From: Corythucha ciliata
Taxonomy: Eukaryota; Arthropoda; Insecta; Hemiptera; Tingidae
Length of the DNA stretch: 64,000 nt
Assembly (NCBI GenBank): GCA_038030265.1
Contig: CM075937.1
Location: 10,602,001 to 10,666,000 of the forward strand
Direction: 5' to 3'
Below the pieces are notes generated by a model. It did no database searches. It was not told where the DNA came from and saw only the letters and a list, made by a program, of their open reading frames with translations. Both the position numbers and the translations under genes were made by a program. This document shows, one piece after another, positions 25,143-37,300 of the stretch (within the stretch, counting starts at the first letter, position 1; each line of letters begins with the position of its first letter).

Positions 25143-25380
25143 AATGCTTCAGAAAGCGATGGAAACCAATTACATCAACATGAACTGCGTCGACCCGTTG
25201 GGACGTTCAGCACTCCTCATGGCGATCGACAATGAAAACCCTGAAATGGTTGAACTTTTGATCGAACACCGTGTTGAAACGAAAGACGCTCTTCTTCACG
25301 CCATTTCGGAGGAGTTTGTCGAAGCGGTTGAAGCTCTGTTGGAGCACGAGGAGTTGATTGCTAAACCGGGGCAACCAGCG
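25143..25380 (+). CDS. Trpgamma: TRPC exon a (ankyrin region)
   Basis: Follows acceptor AG at 25141-25142 after a T-rich stretch and ends at donor GTCAGT (25381). The first base completes a split codon, so this is an internal exon although an ATG is the next codon. It encodes 79 residues including [15 protein letters not shown] and [16 protein letters not shown], the ankyrin-like core of insect TRPC proteins. Phase 0 at its end. A run of C and (CA)n follows within 50 bp in the intron. Confidence 0.9.
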
Positions 25381-28300
25381 GTCAGTATAATGTTGCGATT
25401 TTTTTGTTGCGCGTACCATTAACCCTCCCCCCCCCCACACACACACACACTCTTTCTACCGAGTGTCAGAAACATTAGGTTTAACGACGATAGTTGTGAC
25501 GACCTCCCCCCCCCCCACTATCCGGGATTCCACTCCTGTGACAGATCAAGGCGTCACCCGCCCCTCATTTTTTTTATCTAACTGTTTACTTCTTAATGAC
25601 TTTTTCACTGTTTGATGATTGCAAAGCTCAATATAGGGCGTAAGTGAAACTGTCAGTTCCAACGGGCTTCTTGGCAGAGACACAGGCGAGACTATAAAAT
25701 CACGAATTATTTTTACACAGAAAACACTGTCAAACACTGTAAACAATTACAAACGACAGCGGGACGATTGATCTCAAACGGGTCACTGTCGTTTTTTTGA
25801 AGGGGGGGGGGGATAGAAAAACGATTTTCTCAGGGAAAGAACTGTACAGTTAAGAGAACTATTAAAACGTCAGCATTCGGGCGTTATCTTTCTTCCCAAC
25901 TTCCCAAGGGCTACGGCGTGATTGATGAGGTGAACCTCCAAGCTCTGTATAAGAGTTACTGGGAATTGTTTTTCGCATCGAACTTTTTTTTTTTTTTTAC
26001 TCCAAAACTATTTAAAAAGTTCTGGAAAGAAAAAAATTAAATGGAACATTTTTGGAATGGAAGGGCTAGCGTCTAAGTAAGACAGTCAGGTCTGGTCATT
26101 TTGTCTTCTTCGATTTTTTTTTTTTTTTTAAGCTTTTATTAAAAAGTCGCCATTCACGATAAAATTCGCACTGCCACTGCTGCGAATCTCCTTAAGACGT
26201 GGCCAGTACCTATTGGCCGTCTGCGATCCATACCCCCCCCCCACCTGGACTAAACAATGGACGCAGCCATTTTCCGCTCTAAAATTCCATTTTAGATGGT
26301 TTGGCTTACTAAAATACCCGATTTCTCGGAGTTAATTCCCTAAAACACCAACTTTAATTATTTTTGTTGGCTAAAAGCCCCGTCCGATTCGTTCGTCCAG
26401 CCTTTGCCCACCCACACAATCAAAAATTATTCGCCGTGTGACTCCGGATGACATTCTGATCTTCCGGAGATTACTTCAATCAACCGCGGGGCAGTGGTTT
26501 GCTGCGTATTCGGTGGAGTGTTCAAACCAAATGGCTGGAATTTTCCTCAACACCTTCATGTCTGTCGTGGATTCTGCGTTCCCCCTTCGTGAAGTCAGGA
26601 TGTCTGGTCCCCCCGGAGGTGGGCTAACCCTTGGTTCACTGAGGATCTCTGCGAGGAACTTTCCGCGCTAAGGGGATCGCGCCGGGGACCCCCTCGGCTC
26701 TAGCGTGTCGCCTCCGGGCGGCTCGAGGTGTTTTCCGAGCCAGCGTTGCCGAGGCGAAGAAGGCCTACAATGCTTCAAACTTCAGCAGGAACGTGTGGAG
26801 AGTCGTCAAGGGCGAACTGCCATCAGGGGGTCGAAATTCAAATGACTCCGGTATGAGTGCGAGTTCCTTCAACGCTTTTTTCATAGACGCGGGAGCTAAA
26901 TGTTCCGGTACGCTGCCTGACTCACCTGTCAGTTTCCGCGACTTCCTTGAGCTTTGACCACGGCGCTTCTTTCTCTTTGGTCGATGTGTTGGTGGAGGAC
27001 GCGTACAAGGCGATTATCGGCATGAACAACTCGCGCGTCCCACATTATTATGGTTTGACAGTGGAAATCATCAAAGCCCCAACTGACCTCATCGCGGAAC
27101 CTCATACGACCTTGGTGAACAGGTTACTCGAGTCAGCGGATTTTTTCCTGACTGCTTCAAAGTGTCGGTAATCACGCCCGTTCCAAAGAAAGGCAATAAG
27201 GAATATAGCGACTTCCGCGGACTATATCTATAGTTCCTATATTCACTCGCGTTATAGAACGGCTCGTTCTGTCCCAGATACTTCGCTTATTCGAGACCAG
27301 TGGGCTTCTTGAGAGGAACCATCAGTTTTGTTACCGAAAGGGGCACTCAACATCCGTGGCCGCTATCCGTCTCCTCCAGTCTGTCCTCTCCGCTCTCGAG
27401 TTAGGCTCCAAGGTCTGCCTACGGCTGTTTGACCTTACACGGGCTTTCGACTCCGTGGACATCGGCATCTTGGCGGCGAAATTGCGCCATTATGGCTTTC
27501 CATAATTGATGAGCGCGCAATCAAATTTCTCCATGCTCATCTCACAGGATGGTTGGAGTACGTGTCCTTCGGCGGCAAGAGATCAGGGCTCACCCGACCG
27601 ATTGATCTGGGGGTTTGGCAGGGATCTATTCTTGGTCCTTTGCTGTTCCTTATTTATGTCAATGATCTTTGCTCCGCGTGTTCGTCCCTCCGTTCTTCCG
27701 AACTGTTTCTTTACACGGACGATACGACAGTTCTGTGCCGTGGTGACTCCGAGGCTGATCTGGGTGGCACTCTGGAGCGGGCTTCATTCTTGGTCCGATC
27801 GTGGTGTCTGGCGAATCGTCTGGCACTAAATTCTAGCAAAACTCAAGATCTTTTAGTGAACCTGGCATCGCCGGGCCAGGCTGTACATTTCCTCGGTCTC
27901 ACTTGGAACGGGCATGTCTCTTCCCGTTCGGTGCGCCTGTCTAGGGCGATCTTTGTTATCCGTCGCTTGGGGGCGCGTGGTCACCTTGGAAGCTCTCCGT
28001 ATCGTGTTCTTCGGTCTGCTCTACTCCAGAATATCCTACGCTATCACCGTTTGGGGCAACTCCACGCACGGTGATGAGATCTTCAAGCTGCAGAAATCTG
28101 CAATACGAGTAATGTGCGGATTAGGGAACCGCGAATCGTGCCACGAATGGTTTAAGCGCCTGAAAATTATGATAATGTACATGGGCATTTATTTGGAGCA
28201 TCCTGTTATTTGTGCTCTCTCACATAAGTGAGTTTCCACTTATCTCAACCACTCATGGATACGCTGCAAAACATGCCGGTGACTTGACTTTGAACTTCAG

Positions 28301-31300
28301 CACTTTATCTTAATTTTTGCCGGGAACTAGCGTTTTTTAAAGTTTCGGCTTGGTTCAGCAGGTTTTCCCAAATCTTTTAATTAGCGTTAATTCCTAGTTT
28401 CAACCGCAAAGTACCTACCACTTTTACACACTTTTAGCCTTGGGGGGAATCACCGGCTTTTCTCAAATTGATCCGCTATTTTTCTAAATTTCAGGCGTGA
28501 ATTAGCGCTTTTCCTCAATTTTAGCCGCGATGAGCCTGCTGAGTGACACTTGCCCCTATAATTAGCCCACTTGTGCGCCTTCTCAATTTTGGCCTTGTAT
28601 TAAGGGCCTAATTAAATTTAGGGTTCACTATTACTCTATTTCAGCAGCGAAGTTGCGCCTTCAGAAGCCCTGCAATGCTGGTTGTCGTAAGAATTGGCGT
28701 ATTTTACTTAATTTCAAGCGGCAAATTAGCTCTTTTTCTCAATATAATCCGCGAATCGACCATTTAAAAACAAAAACTGTACTTAGTAGTGAAAGTTTAG
28801 TCCCAAAGTCGCCTCGAAAAACCATCAAAGTGGCGTTTTCTCCTGCAATATTAGCTGAGCCTGCTGAGTGATTCCTCGCTGCTTTTTCTCAATTGTTTAG
28901 CTGCGAATGCACGATTTTTCTCAATTCCATAGCATCGAATTAATGTTTTTCTCGTTTTTAGCCGCTGATTCGCTCTTCACCTCAATTTTAGCCGCGAATT
29001 AAAATTTTAGCAGGGAATTACTTAATGTTTTTCTTAATTTTAGCCGTGAATTAGCGTTTTTCATAATTTTAGCCACGATTTGGCGTGTTTTTCAATTTTA
29101 GCCGCGAATTGATGTTTTCCGTTGATAGCCGTGATTTTTGTCAATTTTAGCTGTTTATCAGCGTTTTTCTTCATTCGCGAATTAGCATTTTTTTATGTAC
29201 TGGCTAATAAGCGATTATCTCAATTTTAGCTGTGAATTGGAGTTTTTCTCGGTTCTAGCCGCTGTTTAGCTCTTTCCTTCAATTTTAGCCTTGAAAATTT
29301 TCCGAAATTTTTGCTGGAAATGAATGATTTTCTTAATTCCAGCCGCGAACTTGCATTTTTCCTAATTTCAGCCGCGAATTATCGCTTTTCTTAGTGATTT
29401 TTCTTGATTTTACCGACGAATTAACGCTTTTTTCCATTTCAAGTCACTAAATAGAGATTTTTCTCTATTTCAGCCGCAAATAGGCGTTTTTCTTTATACT
29501 CCTTGTTCTATTCTCGCCATACTCTCATAGCTAGGTGGTGGATTGCAATGTACTGTAGTAGGATGGGAGGAGGCTCCCTTAGGAGTGGGATGGTCCTCCA
29601 AAAGGCGAAATCGCCCCTCCCCCCCTCACCCATGTGGTACCCCACTCGTCAGCCAATAGACCATAGGCACCCTGTCCTGCAGTCTCCACCGCACGGTACC
29701 GAGTTCAGATTGTCGGCGAATCGTCATTTAACTCTATTTTTAGGGCTCCTGGACCCAGTTTTGGCGATTTAATTGCTTGGATGGCCAGTATGGCTATTTT
29801 TAGGGCGCATATGGGTTTTGACATTTATAGGGCGCGAACCTTGGTCATTTTTAGCGCGTGAATGGCCGATTTTGCTGATTTCAAGACAGCAATTATCTAT
29901 TTAAGCATTTTCAGGTAGCTTATAGTCATTTTTCCCATTTTTCAGAGCGGGAATCACTAGTTTGGCTAATTTTGGCGCACGAACGGTCGACTTAGCCATT
30001 TTCAGGATGAAAATCTTGATATGTCGAGGCATTTTCAGGGCTGAACGAATAATCGTCGAATAAAAGCGCAAAAAAATGAAAAAAAACACAAATTCGTCGC
30101 TAACAAATGGGAAAGCCGCTATTTCGTGGTGATATTTGAGAGAAAACGCTAATTTGTGGCAATAAAAGTGAGAAGAATGAGCGATGAAACATTCAACAGA
30201 CTCAGGTAATATTGAGGAAACGCCAATTCAATGGTTCTCGAGGCAACTTCGTGACTAAAATTGAGAAAAAGAGCTAATTCGCGTGGATAAAATATTTTAA
30301 AAATCGCTAATTCGATGCTAAAATTGAGAAAAGACGTTAATTCGCGGATACATGTGGGGGGGGGGGCAGTAGCGCCGAAACTATCATCCAATGTGTAGCA
30401 GCCGCTACACCTCTCTAAGGGGTGGGTGGCCCGTGATCGAGGAGGCGACAATTATAAAAATTTTAGCCACTAGCTTGTCCGACTAATTAACGGCTGAAAT
30501 TGACAAAAAGCTTTAATTCGCGGCTAAAGTTGGCGAAAAGTGGCACCTTCATAGCTCACATGGGGGGAAAACGCCATCTCGCGGATCAATTTGACAAAAT
30601 CCGCTATTCGCGCCGGGGGTAAAATAGAGGCAAAGCGTTAATTCACAGAAAAATCAATTAAATCCCTGGTTCGAGGCTGAAAGTATAAGAAAAAACGCTA
30701 GTTTGCGGATCAATTTGAGAAAAACGGTAGTTCTCGGCTAAAATTTATAAATAACTCGGCGCTAAACATTACGAAAAGCTCTTTTTCACAGCTAAAACGA
30801 AATTCACGGCTGAAGTTGACAAAAAGTGCTCATTCGCAGCTATAGAAAAGCCAATTCGCACATCAGTTTGATAAAAATCCGCTAATTCAACGCCAAAATT
30901 TATAGTAAAAGCGGTAATTCGCGGCTAAATTCAATAAATTATTCAAGGCCAAAATTTAGAAAAGCTCTAATTCGTGGTAATTATTATGGAAAATTCCTGA
31001 TTCACGGCAAAACACTCGGAAAAATTGCTAATTCTCGGACATATTTGAGAAAGTCTGCTAATGTAATAAGCGGTTGAGACAGAAATCATGCCTGGTTATG
31101 AGCGCTATTGCTAAATTATAGATGCTGATTGGAATTTTCCCTCCATTTTAGACGTAAATATATGGGGAAAATGCATTAAACAAGCCCATTTTTCCAAATT
31201 TTAGATGTTAAAAAGGCCTCCATAAACCGTGAATTTAGCGCATTTTCTCAATTTTGTCCCATTCCCATTTTGGCTTTTCATTGCGAAAGCAGTGGCAATT

Positions 31301-34300
31301 GCCCTCACGTATGCCACGTATAGTAATGAGCGCCATTTCTCAATTTTAGCCACGAATTGGCGTTGTTATTTCATTTTAGCCGCAAATAAGGGCTTTTCGA
31401 ACGAGTCCTTTTTCTAAATTTTACCTTCAGAAAGGTCTGCATAAAACAAATTAGCGTACATTATCTTAATTTTTGTCTTGCACCGCTAAAACGTGAATTT
31501 GCGCGTTTCAGCCGCAAACTAGTGATTTTTTTTCAATTATAGCAGTAAATAGACGTTTTACCTCAGTTTTGGCCGCGAATTAGCGTTTTCCCAAAATTTT
31601 AACCGTAAACGAACGCTTTTTTTCAATTTTAGTTGCGAATGAGCGCTTTTTAGAAACTTTATCCGCGAACTAGCGCCTTTTCTCAGTTATAGTCACGGAA
31701 TTGGCTCCAAGAATAGCAAATTAGTACGTTATTCTCATTTCCGATCTCGCATTTCGAGGATGTTTAGCTCTTGAAGCTATAGCAATTTTGTGCTGTTCAC
31801 TCTTCTAATCAGAAGCTCTTCTGATTCTGATGAAAATGGCTGGAAGTTTGTGTTTACACCAAAGGAAATTTGTGTCTGACACTAAATTTCAAGCAATAAG
31901 TGTCACGGGACACTTTGGTGTAAACGCACATTTACAGTTACGTGGTCAAACTGTTTTTATTCCTTATTGAAATGTCCTCAATAATGACATTTTGTAGGGT
32001 TTGTTTTCCAAACGGCAGACGATCGAATGTGTCAATATGACGCTCTTAAAAGTCTGTTCCGTGTATCTTCGCATTATATGTATGTATAGTTGAAAAAATA
32101 AAATAAAATCAAGAAGTTTAAATATTGAATAACAAAAACAATGAAACGGTTGCTTTTCCAAGGAAAAACATGTATAAGTGTGTGTTCTTTCTAGCCTTTT
32201 GCGCCCCCGCTGGATGCTTTTTTTTGTTGTTTTAGTCACTGGGGGAGGGGGGGGGGCTTTGGTTATTTTGATAGGTAAGGATTATGGGATGGTTTTTCGA
32301 GAATGGACTAAACGAAAGGGGTGGGATTAAGTACGTTTCATTTTGCGCGAATTAAAAACGAAGAGGGATGTGTTTTTTTTATCCGTTTCAGATTGATTGA
32401 TATTCACTTGAGATTCGTCGGCTCTGAAACAGTCAAATTAACTAGATTTTAAACGAAAATTTGACCAAAAGCGACACTTTATTTTCACCGTCACTCGAGT
32501 GACGTCCATGTATATATAGAGAAGAGAAGTCTGGCCTTTAAAGGGCTCTTTTATTTGCGTTCGTCTTTTGTTTCGTCACCCAATTCGGAGGATCCAACCC
32601 CCCCGTCACACCAGACCGGCCTTTGACATTTAATCTCTAAACCAACGGCACAATATACCTCAGATTGCTGCTGGATTTAATTAAAAATCTTAAAATATTC
32701 AGCGTTCAGCGACGATAGGCTCCTATTGCACCCGACCTGGCTGACCATTTGTACGGTGACACCTGCACTTATTGTTAACGTAAAGAAAGTTAAAGGGGGC
32801 CTGAAAGTGAAAAAAAGGTCAGAATAAAAGGGCTAAAAACAAAAATAACTAATTACTTATTCAATCCCCTTTATAGCGATGTATTAAAATGAGACTTCAT
32901 CAACCCCCCGCCCTTGTTCACCTTGAGTTTTTCTTCTTCTCCCTATTGTTTGCAAAAGCTCGATCTCTAAACCTTGAAGGTTCAATCATTTTTAATACGA
33001 AATTGCTTTTCAGGTCAGTGCGTATACTTTCTCCCCCATATTATTCATATCTAGAGACGGTGTGGCAGTGAGCTGGTGGTGGTCTCAGGGGGGGGGGGAG
33101 GATCATAATATAAACGTTTACTCTGATCTTCAGGGGTTCTGCGAAGTCAAGAGTTTTCTTTCGTATAATGCAAGGGGACGCGTACTTGACCCCCCTGCAG
33201 ACATAGTGCGGCGCTTGGACGTCTCTCGTTAAAAAAAAGAAGACAGTAACGATATAAATATTGAGGAAAAGCGAAAAAAAAGCACAAAAGGTTATTCGAT
33301 TGGTGACAGTGGTGCGGAGGTGGTGGTAGGCTTGGTAGGACGTAAATAAAACGTAATTTTTAGAAAGGGTTGACGACGCGTTCAAGATAGCTGTTTGACA
33401 GGTCTTTATGACGGGTTAGTGAAGGGGGTTAGAGGGGGAATTATAACTATAGCAAACAAACAAGTAGAAAAGGGATCGATCAGTCGACAGGTTGTTGTTT
33501 TACTTAAAAAAAAAATCCAACGCCTTTAAAACTTAATTTTGATATTACCTTCAACCCCCCCCCCCCGGACTGTTATCACAAATGACACTTCCCCCCGGCC
33601 CACCAGAGCATAGTTGACTAAAAGAAATCTGTTTTTAACTCGTTTATTTTAATTTTTCATTTTTTTTTTTCAGAGCTGGGAAGCATTACCACCTGACACG
33701 GCGACCTTTACACCGGACATCACGCCACTCATACTAGCCGCCCACAGAGACAATTACGAAATCATCAAAATTCTTTTGGACCGCGGTGCGACTCTTCCAA
33801 TGCCTCACGATGTCAGGTGAGGAATAAGAAAGAGTAAAAATTCACACATTTCAGGCCGATCAGTGAGGGTTTCTAAAGCCGGGTTTCCATTAAGGCTAAA
33901 GTGGACGACAAGTGTGCGAGATGTTGAGAAGATTATTATAACTTGTAAAATAAGAACAGATGTTTTGTAGCAGTAGTTGATTAATAAGAAAAAGAAGAAG
34001 TGTGTTGGTACCGGGGTTGGTACTTTTGACTTTTCTTTTTTTCCGGAATTTTTCCCAAAATAGAACAATAGATTATGAGACTTAATTGCTAATTCACAGT
34101 AGTTCGTGTTATAAATTATCGGTAAAAGTACGCGCGGTGTCATTGAAAGTGAAAAGAAGTCATGGAAGTGAAATATTGTATTAACCCTTTCAGCGGGAGG
34201 AATTTTACGCAGTGGCTCTTTAGAATTAACGCCGTACTCGAAGAAAAACAATTAAACTACACGATTACCGACGAAAAAGCAGCCGAGAATGCATCATTTG

Positions 34301-37300
34301 TGCGGGATGACGCAAAAGCTAAAAGTATCATCGTCCAAGCCATCGCAGATAGCCACCTGGAATTCATAAAATCTGCCAAGACTGGTAAGGAAATGATCGA
34401 CACTCTGAGTAAAGTATTTCAGCGAAAAGGAGTAATCAGTCAGCTGTTACTACGAAAAAAGTTACTATCAATGAAGTTCGTCGGCTTGAGTAGGGTTCCC
34501 TACTCGGGCAACCCGGGCAGGGTTCTCTTCCCCGTCCGGTTTCGGTCCATGGCGGAAGCCAGCATCCTCAGCTCAAAAGACCCACCTCCGCGTGGTCTCT
34601 CTCGGGCGCGGCTGGCTGGCCAGCAGCCGTGGCTAACGGGTTGAGCTGAGCGATGGGACCGACTCTGTTGCGCGTATCCGGGCCAAAGATGGGGTACAGG
34701 CCAGGTAAAGGCCTGCAAAAAGGTCTAGGTACTGGCCACATCTTAAGGAGTTCCGCAGAGAGAGAGAGGATAAAGCTGAGACAAACACTTAAAGAAAATT
34801 CACAAAAATCGCTAAAAAACATTCTAAAAAGTGCTGAATCGTGGCTAAAATTGGAAGAAAACTTCAATTCACGGCATTAAAACCGCTTCTTCGAAACTAG
34901 AACTGAGCATAGTCGCTAGTTATTGGCTAAAATGGAAAATAATCACTGGTTCACGGTCTAAAAAGAATACTATCCCTTAAAACTGAAAAAAAAATTGCTA
35001 ATTTGCGGCTAAAATGGAGAAGAATCGCCAATAAACTGCTGAAATTAAAAATGGTGAAAATTGGCTAATTCGTCCACTAAATTGAGAAAAAGCGCTATTT
35101 TACAAAAAAAACTTGTAGAAAAATGACTCACTCAGGGCTGAAATGGAGAAAATGAAGTTTACGGCACGTAAATTCTGAAATTGTGGGAATTCGCTTATTA
35201 GTAGCTAAAATTAGGAAATACGCTAAATTGCAGTTAAAAATTGATAAATATTGCTAATTCGCGAATAAAATTGAGAAATTCACTAATAAACTGCTACAAA
35301 CCAAGATCGCTAAATCGCCCCTAAAATTGCCGGATAAAACACTACTTATCGGCTAAAATTTGTTAAAATTGCTAGTTCGCGGATAAAGCTGAGATAAACA
35401 CAAGTAAAATGTACAAAAATCGCTAATTAACAGTCTAAAATTAGGTTGAGAGAAATTGCTAATTCGCTGTTGACATTTTAAAAAATTGCTAATTCGTCGA
35501 TGAAATTGAGAAAAAGCCCTATTTTTCGGACGAAGCGTAGAAGGTTATTTCTCATTCACGGCTAAAATTGCCAGAAAATGCAATTTCGTGGCTTTTATAG
35601 TCAATTTTGCGACGCAAATTCGTCAGTTGTGGAAATTGACTAATTATACCTGCTCGAATGAGGTAATACGCTAAATTCCGGCTAAACATTTATTAAAACG
35701 CTGATTTATAGTTAAATTCTCTGAATGAAGCGAGAAATGGTGACAATTTTCAGGATAAAAACAAACAGTAAAAAGTGCTAATTCACAGGATATAAACACT
35801 AATTCGCGGCTAAAATTTAAGAAAACGCTAATTCATTGCTAAATTGGAGAACAAGGTCAATTATTGGATATAAGTTGGAAAAAACGTAAACTAGCAAAGA
35901 AACATCGTGAAAATTCGAAATTAACAGCTAAGTGCCGAATTGCGGCTTGATTTTATTTTTTTGAAAACGCTACTTCACGATTGAATAAAATTGAGAAAAA
36001 GTGATCATTCGTGGATAAAATCAACAAAACTCATTAAATTAGCGGCTTAAATTAGGATAAACGCTGAATCATAATCAAAAAATGAGACAAATCGCAAGTA
36101 CCTGGATATAAAACCTACGATTATGCTAACAATAAGATTACATTTAGGAAAAGCGTTAATTAGCGAAAAAAATTTAGTAAGACGCTAATTTAGGGCAAAA
36201 ATTGATAATTCACTAATAGAAAAGGAAGAATCCGCTAATTAGCGAATAAAATGGTGAAAAAGAGCTAAACCGTGGCCTGAATCGGAAGAGATCGCTGATT
36301 CGCGATATTAAAAACGCTGATTTGTGACTAAAATCTAGCAACTAGCTAGGCCGCTAATTATTGGATAAAATGGAGAAAAATCACTAATTCACGGTTGAAA
36401 CTGATAAAAAATCCTAATTCGTAGATAACATTGTGAAAAATTGCTAATAAACTGCTAAAATTGAGACAAATTTGCTAATTCGTCGGTGAAATTATTAAAA
36501 AGCGGAAATTTGCGGGAAAAGTGTAGAAAAATCACTCATTCCCTGCTAAAATTGAAATAATGTTAATTCGCCGCTTGTGTGGCCAATTTTTTCGACGCAA
36601 ATTCTGAACTTGTAAAAATTCGTTAATTAGCAGCTAAAATTTATTAGAAGTACGCTAGAGTCCGACTGAAAATTGAGAAAATGCGCTAACGAATTCACGG
36701 ATAAAATTTAGAAATATCGCTAGTAAACCGCTGAAATGGTGAAACATTTCTGATTCGTCGATGAAATTGAGAAAAAGCGCAAATTTGAGGGAAAAGTGTA
36801 GACAAATCACTCATTCGCGGCTAAAATTTGACTTGAAAACTCTGATTAATGCGCTTGAAAACTGACCATTTTGGTTGGCAGTGGCTGAAAGGTAGTTGAG
36901 GGCGGTTAACCAGGCTTTTCACGTGCCCCCCCCCCACCCACCAAACACATCAGCTATTTTGAACTGTGAGGACTTTGGGGGAGAGGAATTGAGCCCAATG
37001 GTTACGGTTTGAATTATTAGCAGGAAGTATATGAAGTGCACGTAAAACAGAGCGAAGGATATTATATGAAAACATAAATTGCCGAAGAAAGAGGCGTAAT
37101 AGTGTGAAGTGGCTGTGGGATTAATATCGGAAGTATAATTTTAACGAGTGGACGCAGCTACCCAGTCAGCAAGCAAACGTTTTTTTTAATGTTTGTTCAA
37201 AACGCTTTTAAAACCTAATTCAAATCATTAAAAAAAGTTTTTTTAAATGTTTTAATGGCCGCTTTCGCCCGGAAAAAAAAACGTAATTTCAAGGTTTGAA

